This document shows, piece by piece, positions 33,706-40,689 of a stretch of DNA of 40,689 nt. How positions within the stretch are numbered: the first letter of the stretch is position 1; each line of letters begins with the position of its first letter. The notes beneath the pieces were generated by a model, which was given only the letters and a program-made list of their open reading frames with translations, ran no database searches and was not told the DNA's origin. Both the position numbers and the translations under genes were made by a program. The stretch is from Bacillota bacterium (lineage in GTDB: Bacteria > Bacillota > Bacilli > Alicyclobacillales > SLC66), in the NCBI GenBank assembly GCA_021846285.1, contig JAJZCB010000024.1:1-40689 (forward strand), given 5' to 3'.

Positions 33706-34176
33706 GTGATCTATAAAAAATGGATCGCCTTGGTCGTCAGTGCGGGTTTTGTGGGAGTCGTATCACGCTCCCTCCTTCAGGCGCCGGTTCCAGTTCAGGC
33801 CTCCAGCCAGCTGTCGGATTCGAATGTGAACAGGTTGCAGGCCGTAAGCAGTCGAGTGACGGAGTTAAGTCTGGAGCTCTCACAACTCGAATCGACACTA
33901 CAGCGCACACAATCGGCCAGTGTTTCTGAAGCCAGGCAAATGCAGCAACTCAGCCTGCGCGTCAACAGCGTGGCTTCCTCCGTTCAATCCGCTTTGAGTC
34001 AGTCTGCACAAATCGTCTACGCGCCACGAGTGCAACGAGTGATTGAGACTCCAAAGGTGATACAAAGAGAAGTCGTCTCAAAGTCGGCGCAGCCGTCGGT
34101 GCATACCGTGACGAAAGCTTCAGGAACGCATGCAGACGATGACTCGGGCGGCGGCAGTGGATCTGGCGATAATTAA
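33706..34176 (+). CDS. Small membrane-anchored coiled-coil protein with PSVxTVTxASG tail
   Basis: I recognise no family. The 156-residue product begins with a basic residue pair and a hydrophobic segment (WIALVVSAGFVGVV), a signal anchor, then a helical coiled-coil region of about 65 residues (leucine and valine heptads in VTELSLELSQLESTLQ). After RVQRVIETPKVIQREVV comes a Ser/Thr tail with PSVHTVTKASG, then an acidic Asp/Gly/Ser end. GTG 33706 is preceded by AAGGAG with twelve-base spacing; GTG 33694 is too close to it. It follows the heme protein by 30 bases. The outside location and the tail shared with the next gene suggest a surface or electron-transfer accessory role. Confidence 0.6.
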   Translation: MIYKKWIALVVSAGFVGVVSRSLLQAPVPVQASSQLSDSNVNRLQAVSSRVTELSLELSQLESTLQRTQSASVSEARQMQQLSLRVNSVASSVQSALSQSAQIVYAPRVQRVIETPKVIQREVVSKSAQPSVHTVTKASGTHADDDSGGGSGSGDN

Positions 34177-34188
34177 GGAGGGTCTGCG

Positions 34189-34638
34189 ATGGTCAGGTAT
34201 CATCTGCTTGGATTGGGTTTGGGAGTCGTCATGTTAGGTTCCAGTTTAGATGTCCTGCTGACCAATGCTTCTCATGAGGCGTCCCACAGTATATCAAACG
34301 GCCAATCACAGCAGTTGCTGGCGTATTGGGATACGGAGCTGAAGCAAGACGCCACTCTGATCAGCTATACAAAACGTGTCATTCAGAGCGAACAGACGCA
34401 GTTGCGCCAAACCACGGCGGCAATCGGCGCCCTAAACGCTGAGTTGATAAAACTGCAAACGCTTGCGAGTCGATCCAAATCTGGCCTGCATGTGACGCCG
34501 ACTGCCTACCATTCGCAACCGCTTCCCGCTGCCACAACCGTGACGGTCTCAGCCCCCCCGATGACTGTTTCACCTCCGCCCGCCACGACTTCCGGACCGC
34601 CGTCCGTCCAAACCGTGACCTCTGCTTCGGGCGGTTGA
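34189..34638 (+). CDS. Second membrane-anchored coiled-coil protein with PSVxTVTxASG tail
   Basis: A 149-residue protein of unknown family. Residues 4-27 are a hydrophobic signal anchor. Residues about 40-95 are helical and coiled-coil-like (WDTELKQDATLISYTKRVIQ, then IGALNAELIKLQ). The rest is a Pro/Thr/Ser/Val-rich tail (TTVTVSAPPMTVSPPP) that ends in PSVQTVTSASGG, almost the same as the tail motif of the preceding gene. ATG 34189 has AAGGAGGG with good spacing and starts twelve bases after that gene, so they are co-transcribed. The repeated architecture suggests duplicated or partner subunits. It is the last + strand gene of the cluster. Confidence 0.62.
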   Translation: MVRYHLLGLGLGVVMLGSSLDVLLTNASHEASHSISNGQSQQLLAYWDTELKQDATLISYTKRVIQSEQTQLRQTTAAIGALNAELIKLQTLASRSKSGLHVTPTAYHSQPLPAATTVTVSAPPMTVSPPPATTSGPPSVQTVTSASGG

Positions 34639-34707
34639 GTCGACCGTCTCTGTAACCAGTATGTGAGCCTGTCTCCGTCAGTACCTGCGCGTTTGGCTTA
34701 CAAGCAG

Positions 34708-36117
34708 CTACATAGGGGCGACTTTTACGCCGCGAACATAGAATTGTACGGTTTTGCAGCGATCGCTCAGACTTGGGCCAAACGACGAGAGACCCAGCTT
34801 CGCCACAAGCTGCTCCAACTCCGTGCAGAGCGTGTCCAGGTCTGGGGTAGTGTCCTGAACCATGCCGATGAACTGGAGTTGCAGTCCTGCCTCTTCAAAC
34901 AGACGGGCGATCTCCAGTAGAGTGAAGAAACGCACATGGGTCCTGTCCAGAATGCCAGACTCCTGATACGTCCAGCATCCTTCCAGAAGTCCTTTGAGAA
35001 CGCTGGCATGGCCGACGTTCGGAATGGACGCGACGACGTGCCCGTTCGGTTTTAAATATGAGGTCAAATGACGGAGCGCGGCGACTGGATCGATCAGATG
35101 CTCGAGAACATCGGCAAACACCAGCGCGTCAAACCAACCAGGGGGATGGGGCAGGCGCATCGCGGTCGCGTCTCCAATCCACACTTCGTCGAGCACAGTG
35201 CGTGCGTCAACGGCCGCCCGTTCATCGTATTCTATCCCCGCAACATAGCCGGCGCCGCGATTCTTTAACGTTAGTCCCAACCCTCCGCAAGCACATCCGA
35301 CATCCAGTACTCGAGCCGCATCTTGCGGAACCAGCTCCGCGAGATCTTCTCGCATCCACAGACTATACTGAGGGTTTATCCCCCATTTCGAATGAAACCG
35401 TCGCAGATTCGCCTGCAACAAGTCGCCATAGTTCGGGTTGACGCGTTGACTGACGCTGCCGTAGTGATGGACGAATGTGTCAGCCGCGACAACCAGGCGG
35501 TATCCGGCTCGTCGAATGCGCATGCAGTAATCGTCGTCTTCAAAATTGCCCTGGCCAAAATCTTCATCAAATCCGCCGAGTTCGTCATAGACGCTTCGCC
35601 GGATCAACATGCAGAATCCAACAATCCGTAGAGCATAGAACCACCTGGATGGATTCGGTTGGTTATGTTCGCGTGCGAATTGCTGCATGTCTTCCATCGA
35701 CGTGTACGATACGGCGTGCAATTGAACGCCGGAGACGTAATTTGAGATGGGGCCCACCGCTCCGTGACTGGGGTCGCTGTGCAAGCAAATCAAGAGATTA
35801 TCGAGCCAGTTGCGGCTGACAACCACGTCGTTGTTCAAGATGACGAACTGCTCTCCCTGCGCCGCTTCCATCCCTTGATTGCACGCCTTGGGAAATCCGA
35901 AGTTCGCTGGATTTTCAATGACTGTCACCTCTGGATAGGCGCGCAGCGCCGCAACCGTTTCGTCGCTGGATCCGTTGTCGACGATGATGAGTTCATAAGG
36001 GCAGGTCGTGAAGCGGCGAATGCTTTCTATGCACTGGCGGGTATATTCCCATTGATTGTAGGTGGGAATGATGATGCTGGTCAACGGCTGCAGCACATCG
36101 ATGCGATCGGACTTCAT
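34708..36117 (-). CDS. Bifunctional GT2 glycosyltransferase / SAM methyltransferase
   Basis: A 469-residue fusion. Residues about 10-240 are a GT-A glycosyltransferase: TSIIIPTYNQWEYT, LIIVDNGSSDETV, FVILNNDVVV with the metal-binding acidic motif, and GGFDEDFGQGNFEDDDYCMR, a rhamnosyl-type acceptor region. After a short linker, residues about 270-440 form a class I methyltransferase: VLDVGCACGGLGL (motif I), YDALVFADVLEHL-type motif post-I, and KPNGHVVASIPNVGH. It probably adds a sugar and methylates it. ATG 36117 has GGAGGAACG upstream; the frame to 36204 overlaps the preceding gene. It closes the glycan operon. The acceptor is unknown. Confidence 0.87.
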   Translation of the reverse strand: MKSDRIDVLQPLTSIIIPTYNQWEYTRQCIESIRRFTTCPYELIIVDNGSSDETVAALRAYPEVTVIENPANFGFPKACNQGMEAAQGEQFVILNNDVVVSRNWLDNLLICLHSDPSHGAVGPISNYVSGVQLHAVSYTSMEDMQQFAREHNQPNPSRWFYALRIVGFCMLIRRSVYDELGGFDEDFGQGNFEDDDYCMRIRRAGYRLVVAADTFVHHYGSVSQRVNPNYGDLLQANLRRFHSKWGINPQYSLWMREDLAELVPQDAARVLDVGCACGGLGLTLKNRGAGYVAGIEYDERAAVDARTVLDEVWIGDATAMRLPHPPGWFDALVFADVLEHLIDPVAALRHLTSYLKPNGHVVASIPNVGHASVLKGLLEGCWTYQESGILDRTHVRFFTLLEIARLFEEAGLQLQFIGMVQDTTPDLDTLCTELEQLVAKLGLSSFGPSLSDRCKTVQFYVRGVKVAPM

Positions 36118-36172
36118 TCTTCGTTCCTCCATTTTGGTTGCTCGGTCATTGTAACCGTCGTGAAATGTCAGT

Positions 36173-36586
36173 TCAGATGATGCGCAAGGGATCAGTCTGT
36201 TCATACAGGCAATTGTCGGTGTCGGCGTTCAGGAGGGCGGTGCGGATTTCATAAGTTCCGGCTTTACTCGGAACGAAATTTGTTATTTCCCAATAATTTC
36301 GGATGGTGTCCCAGAATTCGTGCCCGACCAGAAAAGGGGACATGCGGAGATGAGCTTCCACTTCGCCGTCCGGATCGACAATCTGGATTTCTTCCACGCA
36401 GCGCAGGGGTTGCTCAAGCGAACAACACCATTCGTGTACAATGTAAAATGGAGATGGAATGCGTCGGTCAATTTCAAACAACCAATCGATGAGCGAGGTT
36501 TTGTCGGTCTCATGCTGTACTTCCCGACACAGAAGGCTCGTTTGCAACCGAATGAACAATAGATCCTGAATGTTTCCGAGCGTCAT
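36173..36586 (-). CDS. Unknown 137-residue protein of the glycosyltransferase cluster
   Basis: I do not recognise it with confidence. The product is mainly beta in pattern: FYIVHEWCCSLEQPLRC, then EIQIVDPDGEV, then FLVGHEFWDTIRNYWEITNF, ending with AGTYEIRTALLN. An exposed strand ending in PDGE and a G-x-Y-E-I-R strand suggest a small immunoglobulin-like sandwich. No signal peptide. ATG 36586 overlaps the preceding glycosyltransferase stop as ATGA, so it is made with it; the frame could run to 36667 but the overlap favours 36586. It is 55 bases ahead of the fusion gene. Its place between glycosyltransferases suggests a binding or accessory part of the glycan pathway. Confidence 0.65.
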   Translation of the reverse strand: MTLGNIQDLLFIRLQTSLLCREVQHETDKTSLIDWLFEIDRRIPSPFYIVHEWCCSLEQPLRCVEEIQIVDPDGEVEAHLRMSPFLVGHEFWDTIRNYWEITNFVPSKAGTYEIRTALLNADTDNCLYEQTDPLRII

Positions 36587-37611
36587 GACGGCGCCCCGCT
36601 TTCTCCCCTGTCCGGGCCTATTCGAGACCGCAACTGTCGGAGCAACGAGTAGTATTGCCGCGAACACGCCTCATAATCTTGCCGCGTCAGTTCGGATTTG
36701 TTCCGTACACTGTCGAGTACGTCGGCGAGGAGCAGCTTGTTCTGCCAAATCGCAGTTGCCCGCAAGATGGAGAATCGATTCGAGAGATCCGCGCCGTCTC
36801 GATTCATCGCGAGTTCGCATACGCGCACGCAGTCGTTGAATTGGCGCAATTGCAAGTGACAATAGGCGAGCGAATACGCGGCCAGTTCCCAAAATGGCGC
36901 GTCCGATGTGGAACTCACGACACGTTCGAACGATGGCGCAGCGTCGCTCCATCGTTCACAACCGAGCCATTCTGTACCCAAACAATAATCGTTCCAAGGC
37001 GTTGGACCGTTCTCCTGGACGTCCATCTGCAACAAACGGATGTTCCGCTGTCGTTTTTTGCGCCTCAGGACCATGTCGTCCAGATAGCCGAAATGCTCAA
37101 TTTCCAGCGGCGCCCCGGCAAACTTTAGATCTTGACCGTAACGGCGCGCCAGGCTTTCCGTGATGTCCTCGTGCACGCGGCGCCTGAAGCGGATCGCAGG
37201 ATCCGTTCGGAACAGAACAATGCGGGCGTCATGAATGACCGCGGCCGGGTCCGCAACAGCCCCGACGTAACTGCGGATGACGGCTTTCAGGGCCTGGGCG
37301 GGCGTGGTCATGAGGAAGGCCGCGAATTCTTCGCGACTGCACAATAGGCGAATCTGTTCGTCCGCATCCAGGCAGAGAGTCCAATCGCCGCGAGCGTGGC
37401 TCAGCGCATAGTTGCGGGCCTCGCTGAAATCGTCCCGCCAAGGGAGGGAATAGACTCTCGAACCGAATTCTCTCGCAATGGCAAGGGTGTGGTCACGGGA
37501 TCCGGTGTCCACGACGACGATATCGTCAGTCAGCCGGCGCACACTTGCGAGGCATTTGGCCAGGAACTCAGATTCGTTCCGGACAATCAGACAGGCGGAC
37601 AGTAAACTCAT
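36583..37611 (-). CDS. GT2 glycosyltransferase, TPR-type, short form
   Basis: A 342-residue protein. The GT-A part has LSACLIVRNESEFLAKCL, IVVVDTGSRDHTLAI, DFSEARNYALSHARGDW and CLDADEQ as the metal DxD motif (about residues 81-84). The remaining part is helical with TPR-like helices (AAPSFERVVSST, then WELAAYSLAYCHLQL). The group includes SunS-like enzymes that glycosylate peptides or proteins. ATG 37611 has GGGAGG nearby and starts three bases after the upstream stop, so it is coupled. The ORF could extend to 37677 but that overlaps the preceding gene. Acceptor unknown. Confidence 0.88.
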   Translation of the reverse strand: MSLLSACLIVRNESEFLAKCLASVRRLTDDIVVVDTGSRDHTLAIAREFGSRVYSLPWRDDFSEARNYALSHARGDWTLCLDADEQIRLLCSREEFAAFLMTTPAQALKAVIRSYVGAVADPAAVIHDARIVLFRTDPAIRFRRRVHEDITESLARRYGQDLKFAGAPLEIEHFGYLDDMVLRRKKRQRNIRLLQMDVQENGPTPWNDYCLGTEWLGCERWSDAAPSFERVVSSTSDAPFWELAAYSLAYCHLQLRQFNDCVRVCELAMNRDGADLSNRFSILRATAIWQNKLLLADVLDSVRNKSELTRQDYEACSRQYYSLLRQLRSRIGPDRGESGAPS

Positions 37612-37613
37612 CG

Positions 37614-39026
37614 TCAAGCCTCCCGCAAACAACGAATCGCGTTGTTCCAAAATACGGCCAGCGTTTCGCACACCCACGCTTCCTGTCGAAAGCGTTCAGT
37701 CAGGCGATCCGGAAGCTGCAACACCATTTCCGCGACGTGAGCGGTTTGACCGAAACCGGCAAGAGCAGCCAAACAGTTAAACAGGCTGGGCAGATGGCGC
37801 TCCTCATAGAGATCGGCGGTCATTGTTCGGGTCATCAGGGCATCGTTTACATGGATGAGGAACCGAATCCATTCAGGATCGGCCACCGTGGCCGCCGCTT
37901 CGTCCAGCAGTTGACGACACGCTGCGAAGTCGCGGCTGAGCCATTGACACACGCACAGTTGCGCCACGGCTGGCTTGTAATCCGGGTTCACCTTCATGCT
38001 ATGCTGAAAATGGCCCGTTGCGATTTCTACAGTTTGTTCCTCCAGGCTGATGACGCCCAAGAAAAACGAGGGCAGAAACGATCCGGAGCCAACTTGGGAA
38101 GGGAAATGCGGCGGCGTCTCACCGAACTCCAGGCATGCTGTGAACGCCTGACGGGCTTGGTTGAACGCGCGTTGTTCCAGCCAAATGCAGCCCATCATAA
38201 GTCGTAAGTCGGTGTATTCGGGAGTTTTCTGCAGGGCTTTGTCGAGAATGTCCAGCGCTGCCTGATGATCGCCCATATGCCACAGGCAAAACGCATGTTT
38301 TGAGGGCAACTCTGGAAGCCAACAGGCGGGAGCCGCCATCCGGGATAACTCTTCTGTCGCCTGCGCGTAACAGGACAGCGCCTCCCGCAGACGGTTCGAC
38401 CGCAACAACTCGTTGCCCATGTAGTACTGCAGCGCCGGATCGTGCCCGTTGCGGTCTATCTCTAGCTTAAGAATGCCAATGTTGCGTTCGATTTTCCGTT
38501 TCTTTGACACCACGTCATCCAGATAGCCGCGATGGATAACGTGGATAGAGACAAGGTGACTGCCCACACGGGAAACGGACGCAATTTGTTCGTGAATCGC
38601 TCCTTCGTAGCGGAACATCGGTCGATTGCGGAACATGCGCAACTGTGCGTAATTGAGTACGGATGGACTGTCGGCGTCTCCGACCAGGTTTTTGGTAATG
38701 AAGTGATAGACGTCCGCTTTATCGTTTTCCATCAGTGGACGAATCCGGCGCGCGTCGTTCCTGTCGATTTCGTCATCGGCGTCCAGTACTAAAATCCAGT
38801 CGCCCGTCGCCTGCTCAAGCGCATAATTGCGCGCTTTCGAAAAATCTCCCTGCCAGGCGCAGGGAAACACAGTGGCGCCGAGAGACTGGCAGAGTGCTAT
38901 GGTATCGTCCGTCGATCCGGTGTCGACGATGATCATTTCGTCGACAATTCCGTCGACGCTGCCGAGGCATCGTTCGATCACGTCCGCTTCATTGCGAACA
39001 ATCATGCATAGGGTTAAGGTGTTCAT
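37614..39026 (-). CDS. GT2 glycosyltransferase with C-terminal TPR repeats
   Basis: A 470-residue protein with the same GT-A core as its neighbours: TLTLCMIVRNEADVIERCL, EMIIVDTGSTDDTIA, DFSKARNYALEQATGDW and VLDADDEID carrying the DxD motif. From about residue 210 on, helix pairs of TPR type follow (ALQYYMGNELLRSNRLREAL, then AALDILDKALQKTP). The TPR part probably holds a protein acceptor or partner. ATG 39026 overlaps the previous stop as ATGA; ATG 39035 is possible but less likely. It is the second of the three paralogues. The activity is inferred from family. Confidence 0.9.
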   Translation of the reverse strand: MNTLTLCMIVRNEADVIERCLGSVDGIVDEMIIVDTGSTDDTIALCQSLGATVFPCAWQGDFSKARNYALEQATGDWILVLDADDEIDRNDARRIRPLMENDKADVYHFITKNLVGDADSPSVLNYAQLRMFRNRPMFRYEGAIHEQIASVSRVGSHLVSIHVIHRGYLDDVVSKKRKIERNIGILKLEIDRNGHDPALQYYMGNELLRSNRLREALSCYAQATEELSRMAAPACWLPELPSKHAFCLWHMGDHQAALDILDKALQKTPEYTDLRLMMGCIWLEQRAFNQARQAFTACLEFGETPPHFPSQVGSGSFLPSFFLGVISLEEQTVEIATGHFQHSMKVNPDYKPAVAQLCVCQWLSRDFAACRQLLDEAAATVADPEWIRFLIHVNDALMTRTMTADLYEERHLPSLFNCLAALAGFGQTAHVAEMVLQLPDRLTERFRQEAWVCETLAVFWNNAIRCLREA

Positions 39027-40495
39027 GATATCCACTTCTCGTATTCTGATTTGATTTCCAACAAGACTGTCGAATCCGGAAAGCGCTCCAGTCCGTCTCG
39101 CACGATCTGCAGTCCCTGATCCAGCAAATAACCCTGTATTCGCGTCCGCAATGCGCCATCTCGATCATACTGCGCGAACAACTCGCGCAATTTCTGAGGT
39201 TCGTCCAGGCAGGCGTAGGTGAGAGCGAGGTGTTCGGCCACACGTTCCGGATTGGCCGCCGATTCCAGGCGCTCTCGCGCACGGGTAAAATGATGGGCCG
39301 CTGCCAACGCCATGCCCACAAGAGCGGCGCTGTCTTCTCCAGCGGACTCCGCTATCATGGCCAAATAGTCAACGGTGTCGGAGCCTGCGCTCTCCTTTAG
39401 CAAAAGCGCGGCGAAGCGTAAATACGACTGCGCAAATTGCGGGTTTAGTTGAAACGCTTCTCGATAGGCCACAACGGCTTCCGCAGTTTTCCCAATGATT
39501 TGGTACACCTGCCCCATGGCAAAATACGCTCGATACGAGGAAATCCCCCTCTCCACGCTGTACGGAGGAATCGGGGGATCGCCCATTTCAATGCAACGCG
39601 CGTAACACCGCAGCCCATAGACCCATTCTTGTCGCTGATAATGGGCCACCCCTTGCAGGTAGTGCAAGTCCGTATAGTCTGGAAACATGTCCAGACCTTC
39701 GTCCAGAATCCGCTGCGCCTGTTCCCATTTGCCGCATTGCATCAACGCTGAGATGAAGATCTTGAAGAATCGCGGCACCCAGAGAGCCTTTTGCGCGCGC
39801 CAGTTATTGGCCCATTCGAAGGCTTCGATAGCTTTTTCCCAGTCTTTTAGGCGGACGTACTCCACTCCGAGGTTAAAAGCGCGAAAGCCGTCCCCCGGGT
39901 GCGCTTCAAACTCTCTAAGGGCAATCTCGAGGTTTCTTTGCTTCTTTTGTTTTTCTTCCACGGCGCGCTGCATATAACCGAGGTGCAAAATCTTGACTTG
40001 CGAATCAACGATGATACCCGCTCTCGGGCCTGTGAGAATGGTTTCGGCGATCTGTTCGTGCAATGCGCCTGAAAAACGATATTCAGGTTGATTGCGAAAG
40101 AGGCGAACGTTTAGCGATACTTCGATTTCTTCCAGTTCGTCCGCGTCGGTTTGGTTGCAAACGTGCACAAAAAAGCCGCCCGCGTCAGGGTGCGCAAGAA
40201 GCGCCTGGCGAAGCGCCGACGAACTTTCAGGCAACCACAGTTCATCCGCGTCCAGGACAAGAATGAAATCCTTCGTCGCATGACTCAGGCTCACATTGCG
40301 CGCTTTGGCGAAATCATGCTCCCAGTCGACAGAATAACAGCGCGCGCCGTAGTGCCCGGCGACTTCGAGGGTTCGATCGGTAGATCCGGTGTCAACAATG
40401 ATGATTTCATCCACTGCGTCGGAAACGCTCTTCAAGCAAGCGGACAGGGAGGATTCTTCATTGCGCACAATCATACAGAGTGAGACGGAAGGCAT
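39023..40495 (-). CDS. GT2 glycosyltransferase with C-terminal TPR repeats (first gene of operon)
   Basis: A 490-residue protein. The GT-A core is SVSLCMIVRNEESSLSACL, EIIIVDTGSTDRTLEV, DFAKARNVSLSHATKDF and VLDADELW (DxD). After about residue 215 there are at least five TPR helix pairs (AFNLGVEYVRLKDWEKAIEA, then AQRILDEGLDMFPDYTDL). ATG 40495 has GGAGGG upstream; the open frame to 40642 is not used because the family N-terminus and SD lie here. It probably starts transcription of the four other - strand genes below it. In Bacillota such sets often decorate surface appendages or secreted peptides; the acceptor here is not identified. Confidence 0.9.
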   Translation of the reverse strand: MPSVSLCMIVRNEESSLSACLKSVSDAVDEIIIVDTGSTDRTLEVAGHYGARCYSVDWEHDFAKARNVSLSHATKDFILVLDADELWLPESSSALRQALLAHPDAGGFFVHVCNQTDADELEEIEVSLNVRLFRNQPEYRFSGALHEQIAETILTGPRAGIIVDSQVKILHLGYMQRAVEEKQKKQRNLEIALREFEAHPGDGFRAFNLGVEYVRLKDWEKAIEAFEWANNWRAQKALWVPRFFKIFISALMQCGKWEQAQRILDEGLDMFPDYTDLHYLQGVAHYQRQEWVYGLRCYARCIEMGDPPIPPYSVERGISSYRAYFAMGQVYQIIGKTAEAVVAYREAFQLNPQFAQSYLRFAALLLKESAGSDTVDYLAMIAESAGEDSAALVGMALAAAHHFTRARERLESAANPERVAEHLALTYACLDEPQKLRELFAQYDRDGALRTRIQGYLLDQGLQIVRDGLERFPDSTVLLEIKSEYEKWIS

Positions 40496-40666
40496 GATGA
40501 ACAGTCCCTCCAGGTTTTCCCCTATCTTATGTTGTCGGATCTGTATACTCATAGGCGGATATCCAGTATATAAGCCTATTTTCCAAATGAAATAGACGGT
40601 TGTAGCATGCGTTCTCCTGTTTTTTGAAATACCGTGTACCATCTGAACGTAAGGAGGGGGGATAGT
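40496..40666. promoter_or_regulatory. Divergent promoter region between the glycosyltransferase operon and the right-edge gene
   Basis: On the - strand TATACT at 40570-40565 is a near-consensus -10 box for the glycosyltransferase operon, with only a weak -35 (TTTCAT-like) upstream. The + strand must carry the promoter of the gene at 40667. No operator palindrome was recognised. Confidence 0.35.
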
Positions 40667-40689
40667 ATGGCGAACTTTAAGGTCTTTTC
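40667..40689 (+). CDS. Start of a divergent gene cut by the right edge
   Basis: ATG 40667 follows AAGGAGGGGGG, a very strong ribosome binding site. Only MANFKVF can be read before the window ends, so the product is unknown. It is divergent from the glycosyltransferase operon and shares its promoter region, making it a candidate for the glycosylated product or another surface protein. That is context only. Confidence 0.6.

Overview
The window looks like chromosomal DNA of a moderately GC-rich, spore-former-type Bacillota, probably Alicyclobacillaceae or a relative. This is an inference from strong GGAGG-type ribosome binding sites, frequent GTG/TTG starts, a Bacillus-type malate dehydrogenase, the glcDF pair and a run of TPR-glycosyltransferases. 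No rRNA, tRNA or CRISPR array was seen.

Region 1 (1-5091, mostly + strand) is a loose series of small unrelated genes: two GNAT acetyltransferases, a NIPSNAP-like gene with an in-frame stop, a SAM methyltransferase with a frameshifting internal deletion, a HAD hydrolase, a DinB-like protein, a frameshifted HicB-like remnant and a PCMT-like methyltransferase. At least three are broken, so this is decaying accessory DNA. A 328-base gene-free stretch with a perfect hairpin follows.

Region 2 (5092-17060, all - strand) holds mdh, a quinone-oxidoreductase-like gene and a tight ten-gene catabolic operon: GntR/FCD regulator, aldehyde dehydrogenase, MFS carrier, SCP2-alpha/beta-hydrolase fusion, carboxymuconolactone-decarboxylase-like protein, enoyl-CoA hydratase, acyl-CoA dehydrogenase, HMG-CoA-lyase-like enzyme, an unknown 106-residue protein and a class III CoA transferase. 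A long near-perfect palindrome precedes the regulator. The set would suit activation and oxidation of a branched dicarboxylic acid to an HMG-CoA-like thioester followed by cleavage, with no carboxylase. The substrate is unknown.

Region 3 (17189-26430, - strand) holds a secreted beta-helix/SGNH mosaic protein, then a coupled amidohydrolase / degenerate nitrilase / intact nitrilase set behind a truncated MFS gene, then a VOC protein and a radical SAM protein. The amidohydrolase lacks a normal start codon, and the MFS gene just upstream lacks its second half; one deletion could explain both.

Region 4 (26462-30153) is glcF-glcD (glycolate/lactate-type oxidase) with a divergent FadR-type regulator, followed by an 820-base stretch whose only candidate is a small zinc-ribbon ORF.

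Region 5 (30978-34638, + strand) holds peptidase E, then ApbE (FAD:protein FMN transferase), a bis-heme ferric-reductase-like membrane protein and two small membrane-anchored coiled-coil proteins sharing a nearly identical C-terminal motif. No classical FMN-binding domain protein is present. This is the best candidate for an undescribed extracytoplasmic electron-transfer module.

Region 6 (34708-40495, - strand) is a coupled glycan cluster: three TPR-type GT2 glycosyltransferases, an unknown 137-residue protein and a GT2-methyltransferase fusion. A divergent gene begins at the right edge of the window.
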